This document shows positions 1 to 8,984 of a stretch of DNA of 64,000 nucleotides, one piece after another. The position numbers and the translations under genes are program-made. The notes beneath the pieces were generated by a model. The model saw nothing but the letters and a program-made list of their open reading frames with translations, had not been told where the DNA came from and ran no database searches. Within the stretch, counting starts at the first letter, position 1; every line of letters begins with the position of its first letter. This stretch comes from Methylobacterium currus (GTDB lineage Bacteria > Pseudomonadota > Alphaproteobacteria > Rhizobiales > Beijerinckiaceae), in NCBI RefSeq assembly GCF_003058325.1, contig NZ_CP028843.1, forward strand, positions 2,328,001-2,392,000, read 5' to 3'.

Positions 1-1
1 G

Positions 2-1741
2 GTCTACGAGGAGGGCTCGCTGATCAAGCGCGCCATCCGCGACCTCTACAACAAGGACATCGACGAGGTTCTGGTCGCGGGCGAGGACGCCTACCGCGAG
101 GCCAAGGACTTCATGCGGATGCTGATGCCGACGCAGTCGAAGGTGGTGAAGCCCTACCGCGACCCGACGCCGATCTTCGCCCGCTTCGGGGTCGAGCAGC
201 AGCTCGACGCGATGTTCTCCAACCACGTCTCCCTGCGCTCGGGCGGCTACCTCGTCATCAACCCGACCGAGGCCCTGGTCTCGATCGACGTGAACTCGGG
301 GCGGGCCACCCGCGAGCACGACATCGAGGACACCGCGTACAAGACGAACCTGGAGGCCGCCGAGGAGGTGGCGCGCCAGCTGCGCCTGCGCGACCTCGCC
401 GGGCTCATCGTCATCGACTTCATCGACATGGAGGAGAAGCGGAACAACCGCGCCGTCGAGAAGAAGCTGAACGAGTGCCTGAAGAACGACCGCGCCCGCA
501 TCCAGGTCGGCCGGATCTCGCCCTTCGGCCTGCTCGAGATGTCGCGCCAGCGCATCCGCACCGGCGTGCTCGAGTCGTCCTCGGTGCCCTGCCCGCATTG
601 CGGCGGCTCGGGCTTCGTGCGGGCGACCGCCTCGGTGGCCCTGCTGATCCTGCGGGCGATCGAGGAAGCGCTGATCAAGTCGAACAGCCACAACCTGGTG
701 CTGCGCACCCGGACCGAGGTGGCGCTCTACATCCTCAACCAGAAGCGCGCGCACCTGCACGAGCTCGAGGCCCGGTTCGGCGTCGCGATCATCATCGCGG
801 CCGACGAGCGGCTGGCCGCGACCTCGGCCTTCCACCTCGAGCGCGGCGACCTCGCCCAGCGGGTCGAGCCGCGCCCCGTCACCAGCATCCGGGCCGAGGC
901 GGTGCTGCCGCCGCCGCTGGAGGAGGATGACGAGGACGAGGACATCGTCGAGGACGCCGAGGCCGAGATCGAGGGCGAGGCCGACGCGGAGGCCGAGGGC
1001 GAGACCGACGAGGAGACCGCCGAGGGTGCGCCCGGCGAGGACGAGGGCGGGGGCAAGCGCCGCCGTCGCCGCCGCCGCCGGCGGGGCCGGGGCGAGCGTG
1101 GCGGCGCCGACGAGGCCGAGGGCCACGAGGCAGAGGGACACGCGGCCGAGGGACACGCGGCCGAGGGACACCTGGCGGACGAGGCGGCCGGCGAGGCGGT
1201 CCAGGCCTCGGGCGAGCGCGGTCCCGAGGCGGTGTCGATCCCGATCACCGAGGACGGCGTGGCGCCCGAGCGCGAGAGCCGCGAGGAGGCCCTGAGCCGG
1301 CGCCGCCGGCGCGGACGCCGCGGCGGCCGCGGGCGCGACCGCTTCGAGGAGACGGTTGGCACGATCGGCGACGAGGTCGTGGTCGGGGCCGAGCCGGGCG
1401 AGACCGGCGGCAGCCTGGTGCAGGATGCCCTCGCCGAGGAGATCGTCGCCCTCGACGAGATCGCCGGGCCGGCACCGGAGGCGGTCGGCAGTCCGGTCGC
1501 GGCGCCGCCCCTCCCGGCCCCCGATCGTCCCGCCGTGGAGCGCGAGGCCCTGACCGTCAAGGCGATCGAGGCCCCGGCGCCCGTCGGCGACGCCGAGCCC
1601 GCCGCCGAGGCGGTGGCCCCTGCCCCCGCTCCGGAGCCCGAGCCGGAGCCGGTGGCGGTCGTGCTGACCCCGCCCGATCCGGACCGTCCGAAGCGGGCCG
1701 GCTGGTGGTCCCGCACCAAGGCGGCGATCGGCGGCGAGTGA
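2..1741 (+). CDS. rne: Ribonuclease E/G family endoribonuclease (RNase E), 5' end outside window
   Basis: Endoribonuclease that starts mRNA decay and matures rRNA and tRNA; scaffold of the RNA degradosome. The frame is open from the left edge, so the N-terminal S1 part is missing. Visible in order: the DNase I-like catalytic domain with the two metal-binding Asp segments VSIDVNSG (about nt 281-304) and VIDFID (about nt 409-426), the zinc-link PCPHCGGSG (about nt 587-613), then a small domain. After about nt 920 the protein becomes a disordered tail alternating acidic stretches with Arg-rich blocks (poly-Arg near nt 1057-1090 and again near nt 1300-1330), the usual RNA-binding/degradosome tail of alphaproteobacterial RNase E. 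Followed by an intrinsic terminator. Confidence 0.97.
   Translation, partial: VYEEGSLIKRAIRDLYNKDIDEVLVAGEDAYREAKDFMRMLMPTQSKVVKPYRDPTPIFARFGVEQQLDAMFSNHVSLRSGGYLVINPTEALVSIDVNSGRATREHDIEDTAYKTNLEAAEEVARQLRLRDLAGLIVIDFIDMEEKRNNRAVEKKLNECLKNDRARIQVGRISPFGLLEMSRQRIRTGVLESSSVPCPHCGGSGFVRATASVALLILRAIEEALIKSNSHNLVLRTRTEVALYILNQKRAHLHELEARFGVAIIIAADERLAATSAFHLERGDLAQRVEPRPVTSIRAEAVLPPPLEEDDEDEDIVEDAEAEIEGEADAEAEGETDEETAEGAPGEDEGGGKRRRRRRRRRGRGERGGADEAEGHEAEGHAAEGHAAEGHLADEAAGEAVQASGERGPEAVSIPITEDGVAPERESREEALSRRRRRGRRGGRGRDRFEETVGTIGDEVVVGAEPGETGGSLVQDALAEEIVALDEIAGPAPEAVGSPVAAPPLPAPDRPAVEREALTVKAIEAPAPVGDAEPAAEAVAPAPAPEPEPEPVAVVLTPPDPDRPKRAGWWSRTKAAIGGE
1115..1174 (+). repeat. Four 15-bp tandem repeats inside rne tail
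   Basis: Four consecutive 15-bp units (1115-1129, 1130-1144, 1145-1159, 1160-1174) encode four copies of a five-residue unit ending or beginning in AEGH. Units 2 to 4 differ by only a few bases. They lie in the disordered tail, so copy number could vary without loss of catalysis. Confidence 0.85.
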
Positions 1742-1794
1742 CCGATCCCGGGACGGGCGTCAGCCCGTCCCGCACACAGCAAGACGCGTCGCGG

Positions 1795-1831
1795 CGGGCC
1801 GCGCTCCGGGAGGGGCGCGGCCCGTCTTTTT
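1795..1831 (+). terminator. Intrinsic terminator of rne
   Basis: Perfect 10-bp G/C stem (1795-1804 with 1815-1824), 10-nt loop, followed by TCTTTTTC. A second stem-loop without a T run (1750-1758 with 1763-1771, 9 bp, loop GTCA) lies just after the rne stop. Confidence 0.85.
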
Positions 1832-2045
1832 CGTTCGCCGGCTCACCTGCGGCACGCTCAATCGGCACACAGGACGATCCAGCATAGTAAGAATGCTCTG
1901 CGAACAGCGGAGCGAGCTGTTGCGTCAGGCCCTATTCAATGACCTAAGGTCACATAGCACGCTAAATGCAAAGTGTCGGCGTGCCGTTAACGGAACCGAT
2001 ACGGGACTCGCGGGAAATCATGCCAGTCCTTCGTGAGTCGCCACC

Positions 2046-3368
2046 ATGTTCCGCTTCCGCTCCGCCCCCGCGCCCGTGCCCGCCGAGACGCCCGAGATGG
2101 TCGAGGAACGGCTCACCGGCCTGGTGGACCGGGCCGGCGCGTCCGGGTCCGAACTGGGGAACGGCCGGCTGGCGAGCGCGCTCGCGCGCCTCGTCGGCCA
2201 GATGCGGGGGGCCGCCGCCACGGATCTCGGCAGCACCGCCCGCGTCGCCGCGGAGGCCTCGGAGGCCGCCACGGTCCTCGGCTGGATGACCCACGACGCC
2301 AGCGAGATCGCCGGGCAGACCCGCGCCATGGCGGCGGCGGTCGAGGAGATCGCGGCCTCGACCCGGGAGCTCGCCGGCCGCTCGCAATCCAGCGCCGACG
2401 TCGCCGAGCAGGCGAGCGGCGGGATCGCGGCCTGCGCGGCCGACATGCGCGAGGCGAGCCGCACCATGACGGCGATCGAGACCCATGCCGGGCAGATCGA
2501 GCAGCGCCTGACCGGCTTCGAGGGTGCGGCGCTGCAGATCCAGGAGATGGCCAGCACGATCGAGGCGATCTCGAGCCAGACCAACCTGCTGGCATTGAAC
2601 GCCACGATCGAGGCGGCGCGGGCCGGCGAGGCGGGGCGCGGCTTCGCGGTCGTCGCCGCCGAGGTCAAGCAGCTCTCCGGCCAGACCGCGCGCGCCACCG
2701 AGCAGATCCGCGGCCGCCTCGCGGTGCTGCTGCAGGAGCTGGCGGCCATCCAGGCCGCCGTGGCCGAGAGCCGGCACGCCGTGGCGAGCGGCACCGCGGC
2801 GGTCGCCCGGGTCGAGGCCCGGGTGGCGCAGGAGGGGCAGGCCGTGGCCCGCTCGGCGGAAGGAATCCGGGCGCTCGCCGAGGTCCTGGGCCAGCAGGAG
2901 GCGGCGACCGCCGAGATCTCCGCCGGCGTGCAGCAGGTCGCCGGCAAGGCGCAGAAGACCCACACCGAGATCGACGGGCTGATGGCGATCCTCGTGCGGG
3001 CCGAGACGACGGCGCAGGAGGCGCTCAAGGCCGGCGCGGAAAGGGGCCTGCCGGCCTACCCGCTGATCCGCCTCTCGGCCGATATGGGGATGTGGAAGCG
3101 CCGCCTCGCCGCGGCCCTGGTCGGGCTCGGCCCGGTCGGCGCGGCGGTGCCGCCCTTCCGGGACGCCGCGTCGGATCTCGGGATCGACGCCGCCGATCCC
3201 GCCGCCGCCCGGCTCGTCGCGGCCGGCGCCGAGGCGCACCGCCAGGCCGCCGCCATGGCCGACGCGCTGGGGGTGGGCGCCTGGGACCGGGCGATCCCGG
3301 CCTTCCAGGCCTTCGAGGCCGCCGCCAAGGAGATGGTGGCCGCCGCCGAGGGCGCGGTGCGGCACTGA
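2046..3368 (+). CDS. Soluble methyl-accepting chemotaxis-type signal transducer
   Basis: Cytoplasmic chemoreceptor-like protein of 440 aa. The conserved hairpin tip of the signalling domain is clear ([20 protein letters not shown], then [15 protein letters not shown], about residues 175-215), flanked by long heptad-type helices, so it should form a coiled-coil dimer that contacts CheA/CheW. There is no signal peptide, transmembrane helix, HAMP or PAS domain. About 100 residues after the signalling region form a helical Ala-rich extension I cannot assign. No che genes are adjacent. The ATG at 2046 begins the family-like part directly. About 300 bp of promoter region separate it from rne. Confidence 0.9.
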   Translation: MFRFRSAPAPVPAETPEMVEERLTGLVDRAGASGSELGNGRLASALARLVGQMRGAAATDLGSTARVAAEASEAATVLGWMTHDASEIAGQTRAMAAAVEEIAASTRELAGRSQSSADVAEQASGGIAACAADMREASRTMTAIETHAGQIEQRLTGFEGAALQIQEMASTIEAISSQTNLLALNATIEAARAGEAGRGFAVVAAEVKQLSGQTARATEQIRGRLAVLLQELAAIQAAVAESRHAVASGTAAVARVEARVAQEGQAVARSAEGIRALAEVLGQQEAATAEISAGVQQVAGKAQKTHTEIDGLMAILVRAETTAQEALKAGAERGLPAYPLIRLSADMGMWKRRLAAALVGLGPVGAAVPPFRDAASDLGIDAADPAAARLVAAGAEAHRQAAAMADALGVGAWDRAIPAFQAFEAAAKEMVAAAEGAVRH

Positions 3369-3440
3369 CCCCGGATGCGCGGGCCGGGCCGGTTCGCGCA
3401 CGACGAGTTTCTTCGCGCCCAAAGGTTTTTCGGCGATCCT

Positions 3441-3468
3441 GGTCGGATCCGGGCCGCGTCGCGCGTCC
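3441..3468 (+). promoter_or_regulatory. Candidate ECF42-type promoter upstream of the YCII gene
   Basis: GGTCGG (3441-3446), 17 nt, CGTCC (3464-3468), 21 nt before the ATG at 3490. The same arrangement, TGTCGG-N17-CGTCC, occurs at 5179-5206. ECF42 sigma factors are reported to recognise a TGTCGA-like -35 and a CGTC-like -10. The assignment here is inference from the shared motif and the adjacent sigma gene. Confidence 0.45.
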
Positions 3469-3489
3469 TGCGATGAGGGAGGATCGACC

Positions 3490-3891
3490 ATGCTCTACGC
3501 CATCCTGTGCTACAAGGACGAGGACGTCGTCGCCGCCTGGAGCGTGGCGGAGGACGAGGCCGTGATGGAGCGGCTCGGCCAGGTGCACGCGCGGCTGGAG
3601 CGCCAGGGCAAGCTCGGCCCGTCGCTGCGGCTCCTGCCGACCACCGCCGCCACGACCCTGCGCAAGGCGAGCGAGCCGCCGCTCGTGATCGACGGCCCCT
3701 TCGCCGAGACCAAGGAGCAGCTTCTCGGCTTCTACGTCGTCGACGTCGCCGATCTCGACGAGGCCCTGGGCATCGCCCGCGACCTCGCGAGCGCCAATCC
3801 GGGCGGCGCCTACGAGCTGCGCCCGGTCCTGCTCTACAATCCCGACCCCCGCCCGATCCCCGTCCGACGCGCGGCGGGCTTGAATGAGTGA
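3490..3891 (+). CDS. YCII-related (DGPF-domain) protein
   Basis: Small 133-aa cytoplasmic protein of the YCII/DGPF family, with the hallmark DGPFAETKEQLLGFYV (about residues 69-84). These ferredoxin-fold proteins are usually encoded beside ECF42 sigma factors, as here, and their biochemical role is unknown. A strong Shine-Dalgarno (GAGGGAGGA) precedes the ATG. The stop overlaps the start of the sigma-factor gene by 8 bp, so the two are translationally coupled. Confidence 0.9.
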   Translation: MLYAILCYKDEDVVAAWSVAEDEAVMERLGQVHARLERQGKLGPSLRLLPTTAATTLRKASEPPLVIDGPFAETKEQLLGFYVVDVADLDEALGIARDLASANPGGAYELRPVLLYNPDPRPIPVRRAAGLNE

Positions 3892-5170
3892 GGCCTCGCC
3901 CGACGCCGCCTGGCTGGCCTGCGCCCTCGCCGCGGCCCGGCCGCGGGTGCTCTCCGCCCTGCTGCGGGTGTTTCGCGACCTCGACACCGCCGAGGAGGCC
4001 TTCCAGGAGGCGAGCCTGCGGGCCCTGCGCACCTGGCCCCGCACCGGCCCGCCGCGGGACGTCGCGGCCTGGCTGATCCTGGTCGGCCGCAACGCCGCCC
4101 TCGACGGACGGCGCCGCCTCGCCCGCCAGACCCCGTTGCCCGAGGACGACGGGCTGTCGGAGCGTGCCGTCTCGGATTTGGACGACGCCGAGACGCCGCT
4201 CGCCGAGGCGATCGACGCCGGGGCCTACCGGGACGACATCCTGCGGCTCCTGTTCATCTGCTGCCATCCGGAGCTGCCCGTCACGCAGCAGATCGCGCTG
4301 GCCCTGCGCATCGTCTCGGGGCTTCCCCTCCCGCGCATCGCCCGCGCCTTCCTGGTCTCGGAGGCGGCGATGGAGCAGCGCCTCACCCGCGCCAAGGCCC
4401 GCATCGCCCGCAGCCCCGTGCCCTACGGGGCGCCGGGACCGGCCGAGCGGGCGGAGCGGCTCTCCGCCGTCGCGGCGATGCTCTACCTCGTCTTCAATGC
4501 CGGCTACTCGGCGGCGACCGGCTCGGAGCGGGCGGCGCTCTGCGACGAGGCGATCCGCCTCGGCCGCCTGCTCCTGCGGCTGTTTCCCACCGATCCGGAG
4601 GTGATGGGGCTCCTCGCCCTGATGCTGCTCCAGCACGCCCGCGCGCCGGCACGCTTCGACGCCGACGGCGAGATCATCCTGCTGGAGGATCAGGATCGCG
4701 GGCTCTGGCGCCGCCCGATGATCGCCGAAGGGCTGGCTCTCGTCGACAAGGCGATGCGCCACCGCACCCCCGGCGCCTACCAGGTCCAGGCGGCGATCGC
4801 CGCCCTGCATGGCCGCGCCGCCCGGCCGCAGGACACCGACTGGGCGGGGATCGACGCACTCTATGCGGCGCTGGAGCGGATGCAGCCCTCGCCGGTGGTG
4901 ACGCTCAACCGGGCCGTCGCGACCGCCAAGGTCGGGGGTGCGGCGGCCGGGCTCGCCCTCGTCGAGCCCCTGGCCGGGCCGCTCGGCGGCTATTTCCACT
5001 TCCACGGCCTGCGCGGCGCCCTGCTGATGCAGCTCGGCCGGACCGGCGAGGCGCGGGAGGCGATGGGCCGGGCGATCGGGCTCGCCGGTACCCCGGCCGA
5101 GGCCGCGCATATCCGCCGCCAGCTCGACCGGCTGGCCGGGGACGCGCCCGCGGATCGCGAAAAAATCTGA
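3884..5170 (+). CDS. ECF42-type RNA polymerase sigma factor with C-terminal TPR region
   Basis: Sigma-70 family factor of 428 aa, far longer than a normal ECF factor (about 180 aa). Region 2 is at about residues 10-80 (DLDTAEEAFQEASLRAL and the AAWLILVGRNAALDGRR helix). Region 4 helix-turn-helix is at about residues 100-170 (LPRIARAFLVSEAAMEQRL, TRAKARI). The remaining 250 residues are helical repeats of TPR type that contain NAGYSA and LLALMLLQHARAPAR, typical of ECF42. In that family the C-terminal part is thought to replace an anti-sigma factor in controlling activity, and none is encoded nearby. Overlaps the DGPF gene upstream and probably transcribes this cluster. Confidence 0.92.
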   Translation: MSEASPDAAWLACALAAARPRVLSALLRVFRDLDTAEEAFQEASLRALRTWPRTGPPRDVAAWLILVGRNAALDGRRRLARQTPLPEDDGLSERAVSDLDDAETPLAEAIDAGAYRDDILRLLFICCHPELPVTQQIALALRIVSGLPLPRIARAFLVSEAAMEQRLTRAKARIARSPVPYGAPGPAERAERLSAVAAMLYLVFNAGYSAATGSERAALCDEAIRLGRLLLRLFPTDPEVMGLLALMLLQHARAPARFDADGEIILLEDQDRGLWRRPMIAEGLALVDKAMRHRTPGAYQVQAAIAALHGRAARPQDTDWAGIDALYAALERMQPSPVVTLNRAVATAKVGGAAAGLALVEPLAGPLGGYFHFHGLRGALLMQLGRTGEAREAMGRAIGLAGTPAEAAHIRRQLDRLAGDAPADREKI

Positions 5171-5178
5171 AGCGGGGC

Positions 5179-5206
5179 TGTCGGGACGCAGGCAGACCGC
5201 CCGTCC
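5179..5206 (+). promoter_or_regulatory. Candidate ECF42-type promoter upstream of the first VOC gene
   Basis: TGTCGG (5179-5184), 17 nt, CGTCC (5202-5206); identical spacing and near-identical boxes to 3441-3468. It lies 46 nt before the ATG at 5253, leaving room for the GAGGAGAGG ribosome-binding site. Confidence 0.45.
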
Positions 5207-5252
5207 TTGAAGCGAGGCCGCGACAAGAGCCGGCCCGACCGAGGAGAGGACC

Positions 5253-5663
5253 ATGAGCGACGAAACCCCGACAATCGCCCCGGTGAAGGGCGGCCTCGTC
5301 ACTTACCTGATGCTGGACGGCGCCCTGAAGGCGGCGGAGTTCTACGTCCGCGCCTTCGGGGCGGAGATCGTCGCGGCGATGCCGGCCGATCCGCAGGGCC
5401 GGACCCCGCACGTGCACCTCCACGTCAACGGCTCGTCGCTGATGCTGAGCGACGCCTTCCCGGAGCATGGCTGCGCGCTCCAGGCGCCGCAGGGCTTCAC
5501 CCTGACGCTGATGGTCGAGGATATCGACGCCCGCTACGCCCACGCCGTCGAGGCGGGCGCCATCGCCGTGATGCCGCCGGCCGAGATGTTCTGGGGCGAC
5601 CGTTACGGCCAGCTGCGCGACCCGTTCGGGGTGGTCTGGGCGATGAACCAGCAGAAGCGCTGA
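5253..5663 (+). CDS. VOC (glyoxalase/PhnB-like) family protein
   Basis: 136-aa protein with two beta-alpha-beta-beta-beta modules of the vicinal oxygen chelate fold: YLMLDGALKAAEFYVRAFGAE near the start and WGDRYGQLRDPFGVVWAM at the end, the PhnB/YdcE-like signature. Substrate unknown; such proteins are common partners in ECF42/DGPF clusters. Strong ribosome-binding site before the ATG. Probably co-transcribed with the SRPBCC and second VOC genes downstream (gaps of 65 and 18 bp). Confidence 0.88.
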   Translation: MSDETPTIAPVKGGLVTYLMLDGALKAAEFYVRAFGAEIVAAMPADPQGRTPHVHLHVNGSSLMLSDAFPEHGCALQAPQGFTLTLMVEDIDARYAHAVEAGAIAVMPPAEMFWGDRYGQLRDPFGVVWAMNQQKR

Positions 5664-5728
5664 CCATCGAGCCGGGACCGGGCACGACCGGTCCCCCCCT
5701 TCCCTCCCCTCGCGCGGAGCCCCGACCG

Positions 5729-6193
5729 ATGACCGACCCGAGCGAACGCGACCTCGTCCTCACCCGCCTCATCCCGGCGCCGCCGGCCGCGCTCTATCGG
5801 GCCTGGACCGAGCCGGCGCTGATCAAGCAGTGGTTCGCCCCGAAGCCTTTCACGGTGGCGGACGCCGAGACGGAGCTCCGCCCCGGCGGTACGACCCGCA
5901 TCGTCATGCGCGGCCCGGACGGGACCGAGTTTTCCAGCAGCGGCGTCTATCTCGAACTGATCGAGAACGCCCGCATCGTGTTCACCGACGCCTATACAAG
6001 CGCCTGGGAGCCGGCCGCCAAGCCGTTCTTCACCGGCATCATCACCTTCGCGGCCGAGGGCGCGGCCACCCGCTACACCGCCCTGGCCCGGCACTGGACC
6101 GCGGAGGACCGCGCCGCGCACGAGGCGATGGGCTTTCACGATGGCTGGGGCCGCTGCGCCGACCAGCTCGCCGACCTCGCCGCCCGGCTCTAA
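5729..6193 (+). CDS. SRPBCC (AHSA1/START-like) family protein
   Basis: 154-aa protein of the Bet v1-like SRPBCC fold, activator-of-Hsp90-ATPase-like branch. The N-terminal LTRLIPAPPAALYRAWTEP and IKQWFAP, the central RPGGTTRIVMRGPDG and the final HDGWGRCADQLADL follow the family pattern. It forms a hydrophobic ligand pocket; ligand unknown. The ATG at 5729 fits the family start. Adjacent genes encode VOC proteins, a grouping often seen with ECF41/ECF42 sigma factors. Confidence 0.88.
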   Translation: MTDPSERDLVLTRLIPAPPAALYRAWTEPALIKQWFAPKPFTVADAETELRPGGTTRIVMRGPDGTEFSSSGVYLELIENARIVFTDAYTSAWEPAAKPFFTGIITFAAEGAATRYTALARHWTAEDRAAHEAMGFHDGWGRCADQLADLAARL

Positions 6194-6211
6194 GCCTCAG
6201 GGAGACCCGCC

Positions 6212-6688
6212 ATGGCCCATGTGAGCACCTGCCTGTGGTTCGCGCGCGACGCCGAGGAGGCGGTGCGTGCTTACGTCGCCCTCGTCCCGGGCTCGCAGCT
6301 CGGGCCGATCCTGCGCGCCCCCGGCCCCTGGCCCGGCGGCGCGCCCGGCGACGCGATCCTGGTGAGCTTCACCCTCGGCGGGCAGAGCTTCCAGGCGCTG
6401 AACGGCGGCATGCCGGCCGAGTACGGCACCGCCGCCTCGATCGCCGTCGCCTGCCCGGACCAGGCGGAAATCGACCGGCTCTGGGACGCGCTGCTCGCCG
6501 GGGGCGGCAAGGAGATCCAGTGCGGCTGGCTGCGCGACCGCTGGGGCGTGCCCTGGCAGATCTTTCCCGAGATCCTGCCGCGCCTGCTCGCCGATCCGGA
6601 CCCGGCCGTGGCCGCCCGGGTCTTCTCGGCGATGCAGGGCATGGTCCGGCTCGACGCCGCGGCGCTGGAGCGGGCGGCCGCGGGCTGA
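6212..6688 (+). CDS. VOC (PhnB-like / 3-demethylubiquinone methyltransferase-like) protein
   Basis: 158-aa PhnB-like member of the vicinal oxygen chelate fold. Recognisable elements are STCLWFARDAEEAVRAYVAL near the N-terminus, FQALNGG, and the late CGWLRDRWGVPWQIFPE followed by the C-terminal helix with FSAMQGM. The name '3-demethylubiquinone-9 3-methyltransferase' given to this group is historical; no SAM motif is visible. AGGGAGA precedes the ATG, 18 bp after the SRPBCC stop, so it is the last gene of the ECF42 cluster. Confidence 0.87.
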   Translation: MAHVSTCLWFARDAEEAVRAYVALVPGSQLGPILRAPGPWPGGAPGDAILVSFTLGGQSFQALNGGMPAEYGTAASIAVACPDQAEIDRLWDALLAGGGKEIQCGWLRDRWGVPWQIFPEILPRLLADPDPAVAARVFSAMQGMVRLDAAALERAAAG

Positions 6689-6754
6689 TCCGCACCCGGT
6701 TGCCCGCCGGTCCCCCGCCCCATAGCATCGCCCGAACAGCCGAGGAGGACGGGA

Positions 6755-8158
6755 ATGGCGGGGATGACGCGCAGGCGCGTGCTGGGCAGCGCGGCCGTCG
6801 GGGCGGCTTCTCTCGCCGGGCCGCGGGCGGCTTGGGCGGCGCAACCGCCCAACATCGTCTTCATCATGGCCGACGACCTCGGCTACGCCGACGTCGCCTG
6901 CTACGGCCGGCCCAACCTCGCCACTCCGCAGATCGACCGGATCGCCGCGACGGGCGTGCGCTTCACGCAAGCTTACGCCAACTCGGCGGTCTGCTCGGCC
7001 ACCCGCACGGCGCTGATCACCGGGCGCTACCAGTACCGCCTGGCCGTCGGGCTCGAGGAGCCGGTCACCACCCGCTTCGCCGGCGGGCTGCCGGCCGACC
7101 ACCCGACCCTGCCGGGGCTGTTGCGGCAAGCCGGCTACCGCACGGCGCTCGTCGGCAAGTGGCACCTCGGCAGCGTGCAGGAATACGGGCCCTTGCAGCG
7201 CGGCTACGACGCGTTCTGGGGCTTTCGCGGCGGCACCATCGATTACTTCAGCCACCGCGGCACCGACGACAAGCCGGACCTGTGGGACGGCGACCTGCGC
7301 ATCGAGGAGGTCGGCTACGCCACCCACCTGCTCGGGAAACGGGCGGTGGAGACGATCGCGGCCTCGGCGAAGGCCGGGCGGCCGTTCTTCCTCAGCCTGC
7401 ACTTCAACGCGCCGCACTGGCCGTGGGAGACGCCCGACGACGAGGCCGAGTCGCGCCGCATCGCGGGCGGCAACCTGCGCCACTTCGACGGCGGCACCCA
7501 AGACACCTACCGGCGCATCGTCGCCGAGATGGACACCCAGATCGGCCGCGTCCTCCACGCCCTGGAGGCGAACGGCGTCGCCGAGGACACGATCGTGGTG
7601 TTCACGAGCGACAATGGCGGCGAGCGCTTCTCCGACACCTGGCCCTTCACCGGCCGCAAGACCGAACTTCTGGAAGGGGGCCTGCGAATCCCGGCGATCG
7701 TGTCGTGGCCGCGGCGGCTGAAGGCGGGTGCGGTCTCGGCCCAGCCGATGATCACCATGGACTGGCTGCCGACGCTGCTCGCCGCTGCCGGCACGGCGCC
7801 GGATCCCGCCTACCCGTCCGACGGCATCGACCTCCTGCCGATCCTGACGGGGCAGGCCCCGGAGCGCCCGCGGACCTTCCACTGGCGCTACCGCGCCAAC
7901 GCGCAGGCGGCGATGCGCGACGGCGACCTCAAGTACCTCAAGATCCGCGACCAGACCTTCCTGTTCGACGTCGTCGCCGACCCGCTGGAGCGGGCGAACC
8001 TCAAGGCCCGGCGCCCGGAGGATTTTTCGAGGCTCCAGGCGGCCTGGACCGCCTGGAACGCCACCATGCTGCCGGAGCGGGGGGACAGCTTCTCGGAGAC
8101 CTATACGGGGGCCCAGCTGGCGGACCACTTCGGGGCGGGGACGCCGGCGGGAAAGTAG
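6755..8158 (+). CDS. Tat-exported arylsulfatase-type sulfatase
   Basis: 467-aa sulfatase, predicted periplasmic. The N-terminus carries a twin-arginine signal (TRRRVLGSAAVG with cleavage near AWAAQ). The metal-binding start PNIVFIMADDLGYADV and the formylglycine site CSATRTALITGRY are present. The site has Ala where the commoner form has Pro (CxPSR), a variant still accepted as CxAxR. Further metal/substrate motifs are GKWHLG, HFNAPHWPW and FTSDNGGERF. It should hydrolyse sulfate esters, substrate unknown. A good GAGGAGG site precedes the ATG. No dedicated formylglycine-generating enzyme lies next to it. Confidence 0.93.
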   Translation: MAGMTRRRVLGSAAVGAASLAGPRAAWAAQPPNIVFIMADDLGYADVACYGRPNLATPQIDRIAATGVRFTQAYANSAVCSATRTALITGRYQYRLAVGLEEPVTTRFAGGLPADHPTLPGLLRQAGYRTALVGKWHLGSVQEYGPLQRGYDAFWGFRGGTIDYFSHRGTDDKPDLWDGDLRIEEVGYATHLLGKRAVETIAASAKAGRPFFLSLHFNAPHWPWETPDDEAESRRIAGGNLRHFDGGTQDTYRRIVAEMDTQIGRVLHALEANGVAEDTIVVFTSDNGGERFSDTWPFTGRKTELLEGGLRIPAIVSWPRRLKAGAVSAQPMITMDWLPTLLAAAGTAPDPAYPSDGIDLLPILTGQAPERPRTFHWRYRANAQAAMRDGDLKYLKIRDQTFLFDVVADPLERANLKARRPEDFSRLQAAWTAWNATMLPERGDSFSETYTGAQLADHFGAGTPAGK

Positions 8159-8197
8159 GGCTCGGCGCCTGGACGGCGCGTCCTGTCAGAGCAGATC

Positions 8198-8968
8198 TCA
8201 GGAAACCCGCTCGCACCAATATACCTGCGTCCGGTACGGAAACGTCACCTCGTCCCGGCCGGCCAGCTCCGGCGTGCGGTCGATCAGGTCGCGCACGGCT
8301 CGCGCCACCCGCGCCCGCTCGGCGTCCGGAAGCGCCGCGATGAAGCTCACCGACAGGGTGCGGTCGAGGATCACCTGCTCCGGGGTTCCTCGATGGCCGT
8401 ACGGGAAGGTCGCCTCGTGCAGGGGCCCGAACCCCTCGGCTGGAAACAGCCTCCGCCACGCGCCGGTGTGGTAGCGCGGGGCGTCGCCCTCATGGGCGTT
8501 CATGATCGTCGTGAGCTCCGCCACCCAGGGCGTGCTCTCGTCGCGGACGTTCCAGACGAGGTCGAGGCGGCCCCCCACCGTCAGCACCCGGCGGATCTCG
8601 GCCAGGGCCGCCGGGGTCGAGAACCAGTGGAAGGCCTGGGCGCAGACGAGCGCGTCGAGGCTTGCCTCCGCCAGAGGCATCGCCTCGGCGGAGCCGGCCA
8701 AAGCCGTCACGCCGGGGAGTGACGCAGCGAGCCGCGCCCGCATCGCGCCGACCGGCTCGATCGCCGTCACCTCGGCGCCGGTGGCGGCCAGCAGGCCGGT
8801 GAACTTGCCGGTGCCGGCGCCGAGATCGGCGACGCTCCGGCCCGGCCCGAGGCGCAAGCCGTCGCGCAGCCAGGCCGTCAGGGCCGCCGGGTAGTCGGGC
8901 CGGCCCTTAGCGTAGGTCTCGGCCCCGGCCGCGAAGCCGCTGGCCGCGGCGGGGTGCAGATCGGTCAT
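8198..8968 (-). CDS. Class I SAM-dependent methyltransferase
   Basis: 256-aa protein of the methyltransferase-11 type. Motif I VADLGAGTGKFTGLL, the acidic loop AIEPV, the post-motif region GSAEAMPLAEASLDALVCAQAFHWF and RRVLTVGGRLDLVWNVRD are all intact, so S-adenosylmethionine binding is expected. The acceptor is unknown. The HWF motif is typical of the ubiquinone/tellurite-resistance-like branch. It ends 39 bp from the convergent sulfatase gene and lies 16 bp downstream of the aminotransferase, probably in one transcript with it. Confidence 0.92.
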   Translation of the reverse strand: MTDLHPAAASGFAAGAETYAKGRPDYPAALTAWLRDGLRLGPGRSVADLGAGTGKFTGLLAATGAEVTAIEPVGAMRARLAASLPGVTALAGSAEAMPLAEASLDALVCAQAFHWFSTPAALAEIRRVLTVGGRLDLVWNVRDESTPWVAELTTIMNAHEGDAPRYHTGAWRRLFPAEGFGPLHEATFPYGHRGTPEQVILDRTLSVSFIAALPDAERARVARAVRDLIDRTPELAGRDEVTFPYRTQVYWCERVS

Positions 8969-8984
8969 GATGGCCGTTCCTCGA

